Part shown: piece after piece, positions 27,217 through 35,007 of the stretch
Numbering within the stretch: position 1 is the stretch's first letter
Layout: each line of letters opens with the position of its first letter
Source: Pseudomonas californiensis
GTDB lineage: Bacteria > Pseudomonadota > Gammaproteobacteria > Pseudomonadales > Pseudomonadaceae
Length of the DNA stretch: 64,000 bases
Reading direction: 5' to 3'
Assembly (NCBI RefSeq): GCF_021147775.1
Contig: NZ_JAGTPK010000013.1
Coordinates: forward strand, 105,571-169,570
Translations under genes and position numbers: made by a program
Notes under the pieces: model-generated
Seen by the model: the letters and a program-made list of their open reading frames with translations, nothing else
The model's database searches: none
What the model was told of the DNA's origin: nothing

Positions 27217-28458
27217 TTAGCCGCGTGGCGCAGTAGCGCTGGCGAGTTTGACGGCCTTGTCGGGCGTCACTTTTGGCAGGTTGCTGGCTTCGAGCGCCTG
27301 GCGTTGTTTGCTCAGCGCAGCGAGGGTAGCGTCGCTGGCCATCGGCGTGACTTCAGGGTCTACCGGTTGGCCTGGGCGGACCCGCTGCAGGCCCTTGACG
27401 ACAATGGTGTCGTCCTTGCCCAGACCGTTACGCACGATGCGCAGGCCTTCGATCTTCGGCCCCAGCTCGACGGCGCGATAGGCAGGCTTGTTGTCCTTGT
27501 CCATCACCAGCACGAATTTTTTGCCCAGATCGGTGCCGACCGCTTCGTCATTGATCAGGACTGCCGAATAGGTGCCGCTGCCGACCAGTTTGAGGCGGGC
27601 ATACAGGCCAGGCGTGAAGCTGCCGTCGGTGTTGTCGAACACTGCACGGCCGCGAATGGTGCCAGTGCGCGGGTTGACCTGGTTATCGACGAAATTCATC
27701 TGGCCCAGGTGCGGGTTGCCGGTTTCATTGGACAAGCCCAGATAGACCGGTGTGGTCTGCCCGCGTTGACCTTTGCGGGCCAGTTCTGTGTATTTGAGGA
27801 AGACGCGCTCGTCAGCATCAAAGTAGGCGTAAACCTTGTCGGTAGACACAACGCTGGTCAGCGGTGTTACATCTGCGGTCACGATGTTGCCTGCAGTGAT
27901 CTCTGCACGGCTGACGCGGCCAGCGATCGGCGCGGTCACGCGGGTGAAGCTGAGGTTGAGCCGGGCCAGGTCGAGTTGCGCCTGGATAGCCGCGACGCCG
28001 GCCTTGGCTTCCTGGGCGGAGGTAGTGCGCGAATCGGCCAGCTCGGCAGAAATGGCATTGTTGGTGCGCAGCCGCTCGCCACGCTGGGCTTCGTTGTCGC
28101 TGCGTAGCGCGACGGCACGTGCCTGTTGGAGCTGGGCTTCCAGGCGACGAACTTCAGACTGGAAAGGGCGCGGGTCGATCTGGAACAGCAGGTCGCCTTT
28201 CTTGACCAGCGAACCGTCGGTGAACGCAACCTGATCAATCTGGCCCGAAACCCGCGGGCGAACTTCAACGGTTTCTGGGGCTTCAAGGCGTCCGGTGAAC
28301 TCGTCCCATTCGTTGACGGGCTGTTCCAACACCTTGGCGACGCTGACTTTGGCAGCGCCGGGCGCCATGGTGGCCTCAGGCGCTCGACCGCAGGCGCTGA
28401 TAACAATCAGGGCCAGGGCGGTGAGGGGATAGCGCAGATGGGTGAGTGTCTGAGGCAT
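27217..28458 (-). CDS. mexE: RND efflux periplasmic adaptor, MexE type
   Basis: Membrane fusion protein joining MexF to the outer-membrane channel. 413 residues with a lipoprotein signal (LTALALIVISACG). The lipoyl half-motifs VEVRPRVSGQIDQVAFTDGSLVKKGDLLFQID and APIAGRVSRAEITAGNIV flank a coiled-coil hairpin (about residues 100-170). It is 12 bases upstream of mexF. A MexT-like site lies upstream at 28533-28556. Confidence 0.93.
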   Translation of the reverse strand: MPQTLTHLRYPLTALALIVISACGRAPEATMAPGAAKVSVAKVLEQPVNEWDEFTGRLEAPETVEVRPRVSGQIDQVAFTDGSLVKKGDLLFQIDPRPFQSEVRRLEAQLQQARAVALRSDNEAQRGERLRTNNAISAELADSRTTSAQEAKAGVAAIQAQLDLARLNLSFTRVTAPIAGRVSRAEITAGNIVTADVTPLTSVVSTDKVYAYFDADERVFLKYTELARKGQRGQTTPVYLGLSNETGNPHLGQMNFVDNQVNPRTGTIRGRAVFDNTDGSFTPGLYARLKLVGSGTYSAVLINDEAVGTDLGKKFVLVMDKDNKPAYRAVELGPKIEGLRIVRNGLGKDDTIVVKGLQRVRPGQPVDPEVTPMASDATLAALSKQRQALEASNLPKVTPDKAVKLASATAPRG

Positions 28459-28532
28459 GGGAAGTTCCGCCGATAATAAGTAATGGGCGGATTTTGTTTC
28501 CAGGGGGTGTTATTAACGAATCGAATAAATCG

Positions 28533-28556
28533 AAGGTTACTATCACCGGGAATGAT
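28533..28556 (-). promoter_or_regulatory. Candidate MexT-box upstream of mexE
   Basis: On the minus strand the sequence reads ATCA-N5-GGTGAT-N4-ACCTT, 75-98 bases before mexE. As I recall it, the P. aeruginosa MexT consensus is ATCA-N5-GTCGAT-N4-ACYAT, giving 12 of 15 fixed positions at the right spacing. No mexT gene is adjacent in this window. Confidence 0.4.
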
Positions 28557-28668
28557 GGGTGTGGAAGTGGCGTCAGTGTGGTCAGCGACTTGATCGCAGA
28601 AAGTTTTCAGTGCGCGGGCTGTCGGCCATGGGGTTGCTATGGCCATGCTCGTGAGCTGGATAAAGGAT

Positions 28669-29616
28669 CTAACGCCGGGCAAGCATCTGGTTGAGCGCCG
28701 CAAGCACATCGCGCTGGCAACGGTCGGTCATCGCCCCAGGGTACTGATCAAACATATGCGGTACGCCGGGGTAGACGTGCAGTTCCACCGGTACCCCGGC
28801 GCGTGACAGTTTCAGCGCAAACTCCACATCCTCGTCAAGAAACAGATCCAGCGCCCCGACGCTGATGAAGCTCGGCGGCAAGCCCTTCAAGTCCAGGGCG
28901 AGAGCGGGTGAAAACAGCATCGCCTGATCGTCGTTCAACTCGTAAGCGCCTTGCATGCATGCCCAGCAAAACTGGTTCGCCTCGGGCGACCAGCTCAAGT
29001 GTCCGGTGGTCGGGTTTTGCTGTGGCGCTGCCGGTGAGCCGGTGCGGTGGTCGAGCATGGGGTAAACCAGAGCCATGCCTGCGACCTGATGTAGACCGCG
29101 CTCACGAACCAACAGCGCCAATGCGGCGGCCAGCCCGCCGCCAGCGCTGTGGCCCATGATGACGACGCGATCTTTATCGACGCCCAATGCCAGGTGTTCG
29201 CTGACCAGCCAGCCCAGTGCGCTGTAACAGTCTTCCAGCGGCGCAGGAAAAGGATGCTCCGGGGCCAGTCGGTAATCGACGGCTACTATCACCGTTCGCA
29301 AGTGGTCGGCTAGATCGGCCAGATAATCATCGGCCATTTCCGGGCTGCCCAGCACAAATCCCCCTCCATGGATGTAGAGCATGGCGGGGAGGGTTTGGCC
29401 TTCAATGGCTGTATCCGGGCGGTAGACGCAGACACCAACGCTGGGAGCGCCGGGTGTGGTGGACGTCCATTGCCGGGCGCCGCGCCCGGTGCCCGGTGCC
29501 TTATAACCGCTGCTGATCCGCTGCCGGATGGCGGGCAGATTGGCGAGCGTCCACTCGCTGGAAGGCTCGTCGAGAAAAAACCGGTAATCAGGCTCGAGCA
29601 GGGTGTCGATGTCCAA
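28669..29616 (-). CDS. Alpha/beta hydrolase, hormone-sensitive-lipase family
   Basis: Predicted carboxylesterase, 315 residues. HSL oxyanion motif in LYIHGGGFVLGSP, nucleophile Ser in IMGHSAGGGLAAALA, catalytic Asp in VGALDLFLDEDVEF and His in YPGVPHMFDQYPG. The start is TTG 29616, preceded by GGGAGAG at good spacing; the nearby ATG is out of frame. It lies 66 bases after the transketolase genes and is likely the last gene of that operon, so it may open an ester or lactone of the pathway substrate. Confidence 0.88.
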   Translation of the reverse strand: MDIDTLLEPDYRFFLDEPSSEWTLANLPAIRQRISSGYKAPGTGRGARQWTSTTPGAPSVGVCVYRPDTAIEGQTLPAMLYIHGGGFVLGSPEMADDYLADLADHLRTVIVAVDYRLAPEHPFPAPLEDCYSALGWLVSEHLALGVDKDRVVIMGHSAGGGLAAALALLVRERGLHQVAGMALVYPMLDHRTGSPAAPQQNPTTGHLSWSPEANQFCWACMQGAYELNDDQAMLFSPALALDLKGLPPSFISVGALDLFLDEDVEFALKLSRAGVPVELHVYPGVPHMFDQYPGAMTDRCQRDVLAALNQMLARR

Positions 29617-29682
29617 TGATCTCTCCCATGACGGCTAACAATGTGGACAAGCGGGAGCCGGGCAGCGTCCCGCCCCAGGCGC

Positions 29683-30705
29683 TTACAACCAGCCCTTGAT
29701 CTGCGCGCACACCGCCTGCGTGGAAATACCGTAGCGGTCATGCAGCGTCGGCAAGGCGCCAGCGTCCAGAAACGCATCCGGCAGTGCTATTTGCCGGTAG
29801 GTTGGGGTCACGCCGTTGCGCAGTAGCACCGTTGCCACTGCTTCGCCCAGCCCACCGATGATGGAATGGTTCTCTGCCGTCACCACCAGTCGGCCTGACT
29901 TTCGTGCCTCGGCGAGAATAGTCTGCTCGTCCAGTGGCTTGATGGTGGGCACGTGCAGCACCGCCACGTCCACACCATCGGCCTGCAGCTCCTTGGCGGC
30001 TTCAAGGGCGCGCATCGTCATCAAACCGGTGGAAATGATCAGCACATCATTGCCGGTGCGCAGGGTCTTGGCTTTGCCAATCTCGAATGTATAGCCATAT
30101 TCGTCGAGCACCAACGGCACATTGCCGCGCAGCAAGCGCATGTACACCGGCCCCTGATGCGCTGCGATGGCTGGCACCGCCTGCTCGATTTCCAGGGCAT
30201 CACAGGGGTCGACAATCATCAGGTTGGGCATAGCCCTGAAGATGGCCAGGTCGTCCGTTGCCTGATGGCTTGGGCCGTAGCCGGTGGTCAGGCCGGGCAG
30301 GCCGCAGACGATTTTGACGTTGAGGTTTTCTTCGGCAATCGCCATGCAGATAAAGTCGTAGGCGCGGCGCGATGCAAACACCGCGTAAGTGGTCGCAAAC
30401 GGCACGAAGCCTTCACGGGCCATACCGGCTGCGGCGCTCATGAGCAGTTGCTCGGCCATGCCCATCTGATAAAAGCGCTCGGGGTGGGCCTTGGCGAAAA
30501 TGTGCAGGTCGGTGTACTTGGACAGGTCGGCAGACAGCCCGACGATGTCCGGACGCTGGTCGGCAAGTGCCGCCAGCGCATGACCGAATGGCGCGGATCG
30601 GGTGGCCTGACCTTCACTGGCGATGGACGCGATCATGGCCGATGTGGTGAGTTTCTTCTTGGCGCCACTCACGGCGGGCGCAGCGTTCTGGTTGGCAGTG
30701 CTCAT
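29683..30705 (-). CDS. Transketolase, C-terminal subunit
   Basis: 340 residues carrying the pyrimidine-binding and C-terminal domains of transketolase. ATRSAFGHALAALADQRPDIVGLSADLS opens the Pyr domain; FYQMGMAEQLLMSAAAGMAREGFVPFATTYAVFASRRAYDF contains the catalytic Glu that activates thiamine diphosphate. Split transketolases of this type act in specialised sugar or sulfo-sugar catabolism. Its ATG overlaps the N-terminal subunit TGA (ATGA), matching 1:1 complex formation. Substrate unknown. Confidence 0.9.
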   Translation of the reverse strand: MSTANQNAAPAVSGAKKKLTTSAMIASIASEGQATRSAPFGHALAALADQRPDIVGLSADLSKYTDLHIFAKAHPERFYQMGMAEQLLMSAAAGMAREGFVPFATTYAVFASRRAYDFICMAIAEENLNVKIVCGLPGLTTGYGPSHQATDDLAIFRAMPNLMIVDPCDALEIEQAVPAIAAHQGPVYMRLLRGNVPLVLDEYGYTFEIGKAKTLRTGNDVLIISTGLMTMRALEAAKELQADGVDVAVLHVPTIKPLDEQTILAEARKSGRLVVTAENHSIIGGLGEAVATVLLRNGVTPTYRQIALPDAFLDAGALPTLHDRYGISTQAVCAQIKGWL

Positions 30706-31550
30706 GCGGTTTTCCCTTCTTCGAGGTGGTTCAGCGCGACGTCCCATTCGTGTTCATCGACGCGAATGAAGTGGGTCTTTTCCCGGGTTTCCAGAAACGG
30801 CACGCCTTTGCCCATCCTGGTGTCGCAGATAATGACCCTCGGCTGCGCGCCCGAATGCTGGCGGGCTGCGTCGAAGGCTTCGACCAGTGCGTTCAGATCG
30901 TTGCCGTCGACCCGCTGTGTGAACCAGCCGAAAGCCTGCCAGCGATCCACCACAGGCTCGAATGCCAACACCTCGCTGGAATGGCCGTCGGCCTGCTGGT
31001 TGTTGACGTCGACGATGGCGATCAGGTTATCGAGCTTCCAGTGAGAGGCAGACATCACGGCTTCCCAGGTCGACCCCTCGTTCAGCTCGCCGTCGGACAA
31101 CAGGTTGTAGACGAACGACTTCGACTGTTTGCGCTTCAGCCCCAGGCAGGCACCGACGGCGATCCCCAGACCATGCCCGAGTGAGCCGCCGGTAATCTCC
31201 ATGCCGGGTGTGTAAGCCGCCATGCCCGACATCGGCAGGCGGCTGTCATCCGAACCGTAGGTTTCCAGCTCATCCAGCGGAATAATCTGTGCTTCGATCA
31301 AGGCGGCGTACAGCGCGATGGCGTAATGACCGATGGACAGGTAAAACCGGTCGCGCTGTTCCCACTCAGGGTCTTCGGGCTTGTAGTTCAAGGCATGAAA
31401 ATAGGACACAGCCAGCAGGTCGGCAGCGCCCAGTGCCTGGCCGACGTAACCCTGGCCCTGAACCTGCCCCATGCGCAGGGCATGGCGGCGAATATTGTGC
31501 GCACGCTGCGCAAGCGTAGTGGCAGGCGCGAGTGATGGGGTGGCAGTCAT
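30702..31550 (-). CDS. Transketolase, N-terminal subunit
   Basis: 282 residues with the thiamine-diphosphate-binding domain. SIGHYAIALYAALIEAQIIP, ITGGSLGHGLGIAVGACLGLK and the metal/ThDP signature SDGELNEGSTWEAVMSASHWKLDNLIAIVDVNN, where the usual first Gly of GDG is Ser. It overlaps the C-terminal subunit by four bases and follows the MFS gene by 18. Together with the C-terminal subunit it forms a complete enzyme. Confidence 0.9.
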   Translation of the reverse strand: MTATPSLAPATTLAQRAHNIRRHALRMGQVQGQGYVGQALGAADLLAVSYFHALNYKPEDPEWEQRDRFYLSIGHYAIALYAALIEAQIIPLDELETYGSDDSRLPMSGMAAYTPGMEITGGSLGHGLGIAVGACLGLKRKQSKSFVYNLLSDGELNEGSTWEAVMSASHWKLDNLIAIVDVNNQQADGHSSEVLAFEPVVDRWQAFGWFTQRVDGNDLNALVEAFDAARQHSGAQPRVIICDTRMGKGVPFLETREKTHFIRVDEHEWDVALNHLEEGKTA

Positions 31551-31568
31551 GATAAATACTCCGTTGTC

Positions 31569-32870
31569 TCAACGATTGACCGAAGCGGCGGGAATACGCA
31601 GGACCAGACAGGCGCCGATGCACAGCACACCGGTGATCAGGTACATGCCGATGGCGCTCGAGCCGGTCTGGGTGGTGATCCAGCCGATCAGGTACGGCGA
31701 GCAGAAACCCGCCAGGTTGGCGAAACTGTTGATGCCCGCTATCCCGGCTGCAGCGGACACGCCGCCGAGCAGGGTGGTGGGCAACATCCAGAACAGTGAG
31801 GACGCCGACAGAACGCCCGCAGCTGCCAGGCACAGGCTCAGCACCGAGAGCATCAGATTGCCGCCGAATATTGCCGCCAGGGTCAGACCCAACGCACCGG
31901 CAATCATCGGGCCGACCAGGTGCCAGCGCCGTTCGCGATGCTTGTCGCCGCTGCGCCCCATCAACAGCATGGCCACGATGGCGCAGAGGTACGGCACGCT
32001 GGTCATGAGGCCGATATGCAGAGGGTTGGAAAGACCTGCGTTGCGAATCAGCGTCGGCAACCAGAAGGTGATTGCGTACTGGCCCATGACCACGCAGAAA
32101 TAGATGCAGGCCAGCAGCCACAGACGCCGATCACGCAGAAACTCACTGACCGAGGCATGCGTTACTTTCTGGCTGTTGTCCTCGGCCAGCTCTTTGTTGA
32201 TCAGCTCCTTTTCATCGTCATTCAGCCAGGTCGCCTGATGCACGCCATCTTTCAGGTAACTGAGCACCATCAGGCCGACAATCACCGTCGGAATCGCTTC
32301 GATCACGAACATCCACTGCCAACCTGCCCAGCCGTGGACACCGGCAAATGCATTCATTATCCAGCCGGACAACGGGCCGCCGATCATTCCGGAAAGCGGG
32401 ATGGCAATGAACCACAACACAGTCATCTTGGCGCGACGATAGGACGGGAACCAGTACGTGAGGTAAAGCAGCAACCCCGGCGCGAGGCCGGCTTCGGCGA
32501 TGCCCAGCAGAAAGCGCAGGGCATAGAACTGCCAAGCGGTTTCAACAAGGGCGAAGAGGGCGGAAATAATCCCCCAGGAGATCATGATGCGGGCGATCCA
32601 GCGGCGTGCGCCCACCCGGTGCAGAATGAGATTGCTGGGCACTTCACACAGAAAGTAACCGATGAAGAACATCCCGGCACCCAGACCGTAGACCGCCTCG
32701 CTGAGCGCCAGGTCATTCATCATCTGCAGCTTGGCGAAGCCAACGTTGACGCGGTCCAGGTAGGCACACAGGTAGCACAACATCAGGAATGGCATGAGGC
32801 GCCAGGCCGTTTTGCGATAAGCATTGGAGCGCACGGCCTTGGCCGCGTCGAGCGTCATGGTGGTTATCAT
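31569..32870 (-). CDS. MFS transporter of the anion:cation symporter (ACS) type
   Basis: 433 residues, 12 predicted membrane helices. RLMPFLMLCYLCAYLDRVNVGFAKLQM is the first helix signature of the ACS group (tartrate, glucarate, hydroxyphenylacetate carriers); GYFLCEVPSNLILHRVGARRWIARIMISWG is the loop 2-3 region. Start taken at ATG 32870, giving the normal length. It lies between the SDR and transketolase genes, so it is probably the uptake carrier of the pathway substrate, likely an organic acid or polyol-derived acid. Confidence 0.9.
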   Translation of the reverse strand: MITTMTLDAAKAVRSNAYRKTAWRLMPFLMLCYLCAYLDRVNVGFAKLQMMNDLALSEAVYGLGAGMFFIGYFLCEVPSNLILHRVGARRWIARIMISWGIISALFALVETAWQFYALRFLLGIAEAGLAPGLLLYLTYWFPSYRRAKMTVLWFIAIPLSGMIGGPLSGWIMNAFAGVHGWAGWQWMFVIEAIPTVIVGLMVLSYLKDGVHQATWLNDDEKELINKELAEDNSQKVTHASVSEFLRDRRLWLLACIYFCVVMGQYAITFWLPTLIRNAGLSNPLHIGLMTSVPYLCAIVAMLLMGRSGDKHRERRWHLVGPMIAGALGLTLAAIFGGNLMLSVLSLCLAAAGVLSASSLFWMLPTTLLGGVSAAAGIAGINSFANLAGFCSPYLIGWITTQTGSSAIGMYLITGVLCIGACLVLRIPAASVNR

Positions 32871-32967
32871 GATGGTCTGATCTCTTGTTTTTATAGACCG
32901 CCAGGCTTTGGCCCGGCGTATCGTCGATCCAGAACAGCAAGGGCCAATCAAGGCCCGACGACAAACA

Positions 32968-33717
32968 TCAGTGAATCAGCATGCCGCCATTCACATCCAG
33001 CGTGATGCCCGTGAGATACGAGGACAGGTCGCTGGCCAGAAACAGCGCGGCGTTGGCAACATCCTGCGCGGCCCCCAATCGACCCAGCGGGATGCCTTCG
33101 ATGATGGCGTGACGACGCTCATCCTGCATCAGGCCGCCGGTGATGTCGGTGTGGATCAGCCCCGGCGCAATCGAATTGATACGGATGTTGTCAGGCCCGA
33201 ATTCACGGGCCATGGCTTTGCCCAGCCCCAGCACGCCGGCTTTGGCCGCGCTGTAATGCGGGCCGCCGAAAATACCACCGCCGCGCTGGGCAGATACCGA
33301 GGACATGCACACGATGCTGCCCGAGGCCTGGGCACGCATGGTGGGGATGACCGCTTGCGACATCAGCAGTGTGCCGCGCAGGCTGACGTCCAGCACCCGG
33401 TCGTAGTCGGAGGGGCGGATGTCCAGCGTCTTGATCGGTTGGGTGATGCCAGCGTTGTTGACCAGAACGTCGATTCGGCCGAAGTGCGCAATGACTTTTT
33501 CAACAGCGGACTTGACCTGAGCCTCGTCGGCGACGTTGGCGGCCAGGCCCAGATGGCCTTCGCCAAGGGCCTGCGCTGCATCGCGCGCAGCAGACTCATC
33601 AAGGTCCAGAATAACGACACGTGCGCCTTGTTGCGCGAAGGTGACGGCAGTGGCTCGACCAATGCCACGTTCGGAAGCAGCGCCGGTAATAATTGCGACT
33701 TTACCTTGGAGAAGCAT
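32968..33717 (-). CDS. SDR-family oxidoreductase
   Basis: Short-chain dehydrogenase, 249 residues, first gene of the operon. The NAD(P) motif reads ITGAASERGIGRATA, with two extra residues before GIG; NNAG is present in VLVNNAGITQP, and the catalytic Ser-Tyr-Lys are in MSSVSAQ and HYSAAKAGVLGLGKAMA. The family usually oxidises a secondary alcohol to a ketone, which would yield a ketose-like donor for transketolase. LysR gene and SDR are divergent. Confidence 0.9.
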   Translation of the reverse strand: MLLQGKVAIITGAASERGIGRATAVTFAQQGARVVILDLDESAARDAAQALGEGHLGLAANVADEAQVKSAVEKVIAHFGRIDVLVNNAGITQPIKTLDIRPSDYDRVLDVSLRGTLLMSQAVIPTMRAQASGSIVCMSSVSAQRGGGIFGGPHYSAAKAGVLGLGKAMAREFGPDNIRINSIAPGLIHTDITGGLMQDERRHAIIEGIPLGRLGAAQDVANAALFLASDLSSYLTGITLDVNGGMLIH

Positions 33718-33819
33718 GAGGGATTCCTCTGATTGTTTTTATGATTCGACCCATTGATCGATGGGCTCAGAGTGTTCCTCATGGGGCGGGTGAGCAATAA
33801 CCCAACTATCAATGGTGCG

Positions 33820-33832
33820 TGAATAAAATTCA
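33820..33832. promoter_or_regulatory. Candidate LysR-type operator (T-N11-A palindrome)
   Basis: TGAATAAAATTCA, a perfect 5-bp inverted repeat around AAA, is exactly the T-N11-A core of LysR operators. It lies 103 bases upstream of the SDR start and 87 bases before the LysR start, in their shared promoter region. Confidence 0.5.
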
Positions 33833-33918
33833 TGTCTCGTCAGCCCAGGAGAGATCATGATTGAATAGGTTACGCCGCAAACAGGCGTTTATTCTGGACA
33901 GTATTCAGCGGAGCAGCC

Positions 33919-34836
33919 ATGCCATCCGATCAAATCACCTCACCTACGCTGCCACCGCTGAAAGCAATTCAGGCCTTCGAGCAGACCGCCCGCTTCGGAA
34001 ATCTCGCCAGGGCGGCAGAAGTGCTTGATCTGACGCCCTCTGCGGTCAGCCATCAATTGGCCAAACTGGAGGCGATGATTGGTCGGCAACTGTTTGTGCG
34101 CGCAGCGCGCGGTGTAACGTTGACGCCGGTGGGTGAGCAGTACCTGAAAGATATTTCCGGGGTGTTGCACAGCCTGGAAGTCGCCACCGAGCGTGCCGCG
34201 AGTGACGTCAGTCTCGACTGTCTGCGGCTTCATTCTGCACCCAGCTTCGGGCTGCTGTGGCTGATGCCACGACTTGAAGCGTTCCGGATCAGTCATCCTG
34301 ATATCCAGATCAATCTGTCGTGTTCGTACGAATCGCTGCATTTCAGTCGTGACAAGATCGATGTCGACATCCGCCACGGTTTGCCGAACTGGCCCAGTTA
34401 TGAGGTACGCACCGTACGTAATGAGACCTTCACGGTGCTGGCCTCACCAAAGCTGTTGGCGCGCTGCCCGGTCACCGCCCCGGATGACCTGTTGGGCAGT
34501 GATTTGATCCTCTCTGAAGCAACGCTGCTCAAGTGGCCGGAATGGTTTGCCCGGCACGGCCTGGCACGACCGGAAAACCCCTACGCGCTGAGCTTCGACC
34601 GCTCCTATATGACCCTCGAAGCAGCCAGTCACGGCCTGGGCTTTGCCCTGGAAAGCTCGTTGCTTGCGCAGAAATACCTCGCCAATGGAACGCTGGTCGA
34701 AGTAGCCCCGCAGACGCTCAGCGCCCCAGTGGCCGCCCACCATGTGGTATTTCCCAAGGCGCATTCGAGCTTCCCCAGAGTCAGGCGCTTTCTGGAGTGG
34801 ATGGAAAGCGAAGTGGGGCACGGTTTTGCGTTTTGA
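33919..34836 (+). CDS. LysR-family regulator (GcvA-like)
   Basis: 305 residues. Winged helix-turn-helix PLKAIQAFEQTARFGNLARAAEVLDLTPSAVSHQLAKLEAMIG, then the periplasmic-binding-protein-like effector domain (about residues 95-300) with the GcvA-type run LRLHSAPSFGLLWLMPRLEAFR. It is divergent from the SDR-MFS-transketolase operon with a T-N11-A palindrome between, so it very likely controls that operon in response to its substrate. Confidence 0.92.
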   Translation: MPSDQITSPTLPPLKAIQAFEQTARFGNLARAAEVLDLTPSAVSHQLAKLEAMIGRQLFVRAARGVTLTPVGEQYLKDISGVLHSLEVATERAASDVSLDCLRLHSAPSFGLLWLMPRLEAFRISHPDIQINLSCSYESLHFSRDKIDVDIRHGLPNWPSYEVRTVRNETFTVLASPKLLARCPVTAPDDLLGSDLILSEATLLKWPEWFARHGLARPENPYALSFDRSYMTLEAASHGLGFALESSLLAQKYLANGTLVEVAPQTLSAPVAAHHVVFPKAHSSFPRVRRFLEWMESEVGHGFAF

Positions 34837-34954
34837 ACCGGCACGCACTGAAGCGCATCCCTTTCGGCACTCTCCCGTGCCGGCGAATTTTTCAAGAGGG
34901 AGAGTCGGCTTGCAGGCTGTCAGGCGTTCGGCTCGAATAACCTGATTCACTGCT

Positions 34955-35007
34955 CTGATTTCCGGATAATCGCCAGCGCCAGCTGGCGATTATCCGGTAT
35001 GAATCAG
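34955..35007. repeat. Large perfect hairpin between convergent genes
   Basis: A 16-bp perfect inverted repeat (34962-34977 and 34982-34997, ends CCGGATAATCGCCAGC) with a 4-nt loop, extended by CTGATT/AATCAG outside a small bulge. It overlaps the stop codon of the molybdoenzyme gene. No T tract follows on either strand. It may act as a transcription barrier or mRNA 3'-end stabiliser, or be a REP-like unit. Confidence 0.8.

Noticed and set aside
26776..28107. Plus-strand open frame of 443 codons
   Set aside because: Antisense to the mexF start and mexE; shadow of high-GC genes.
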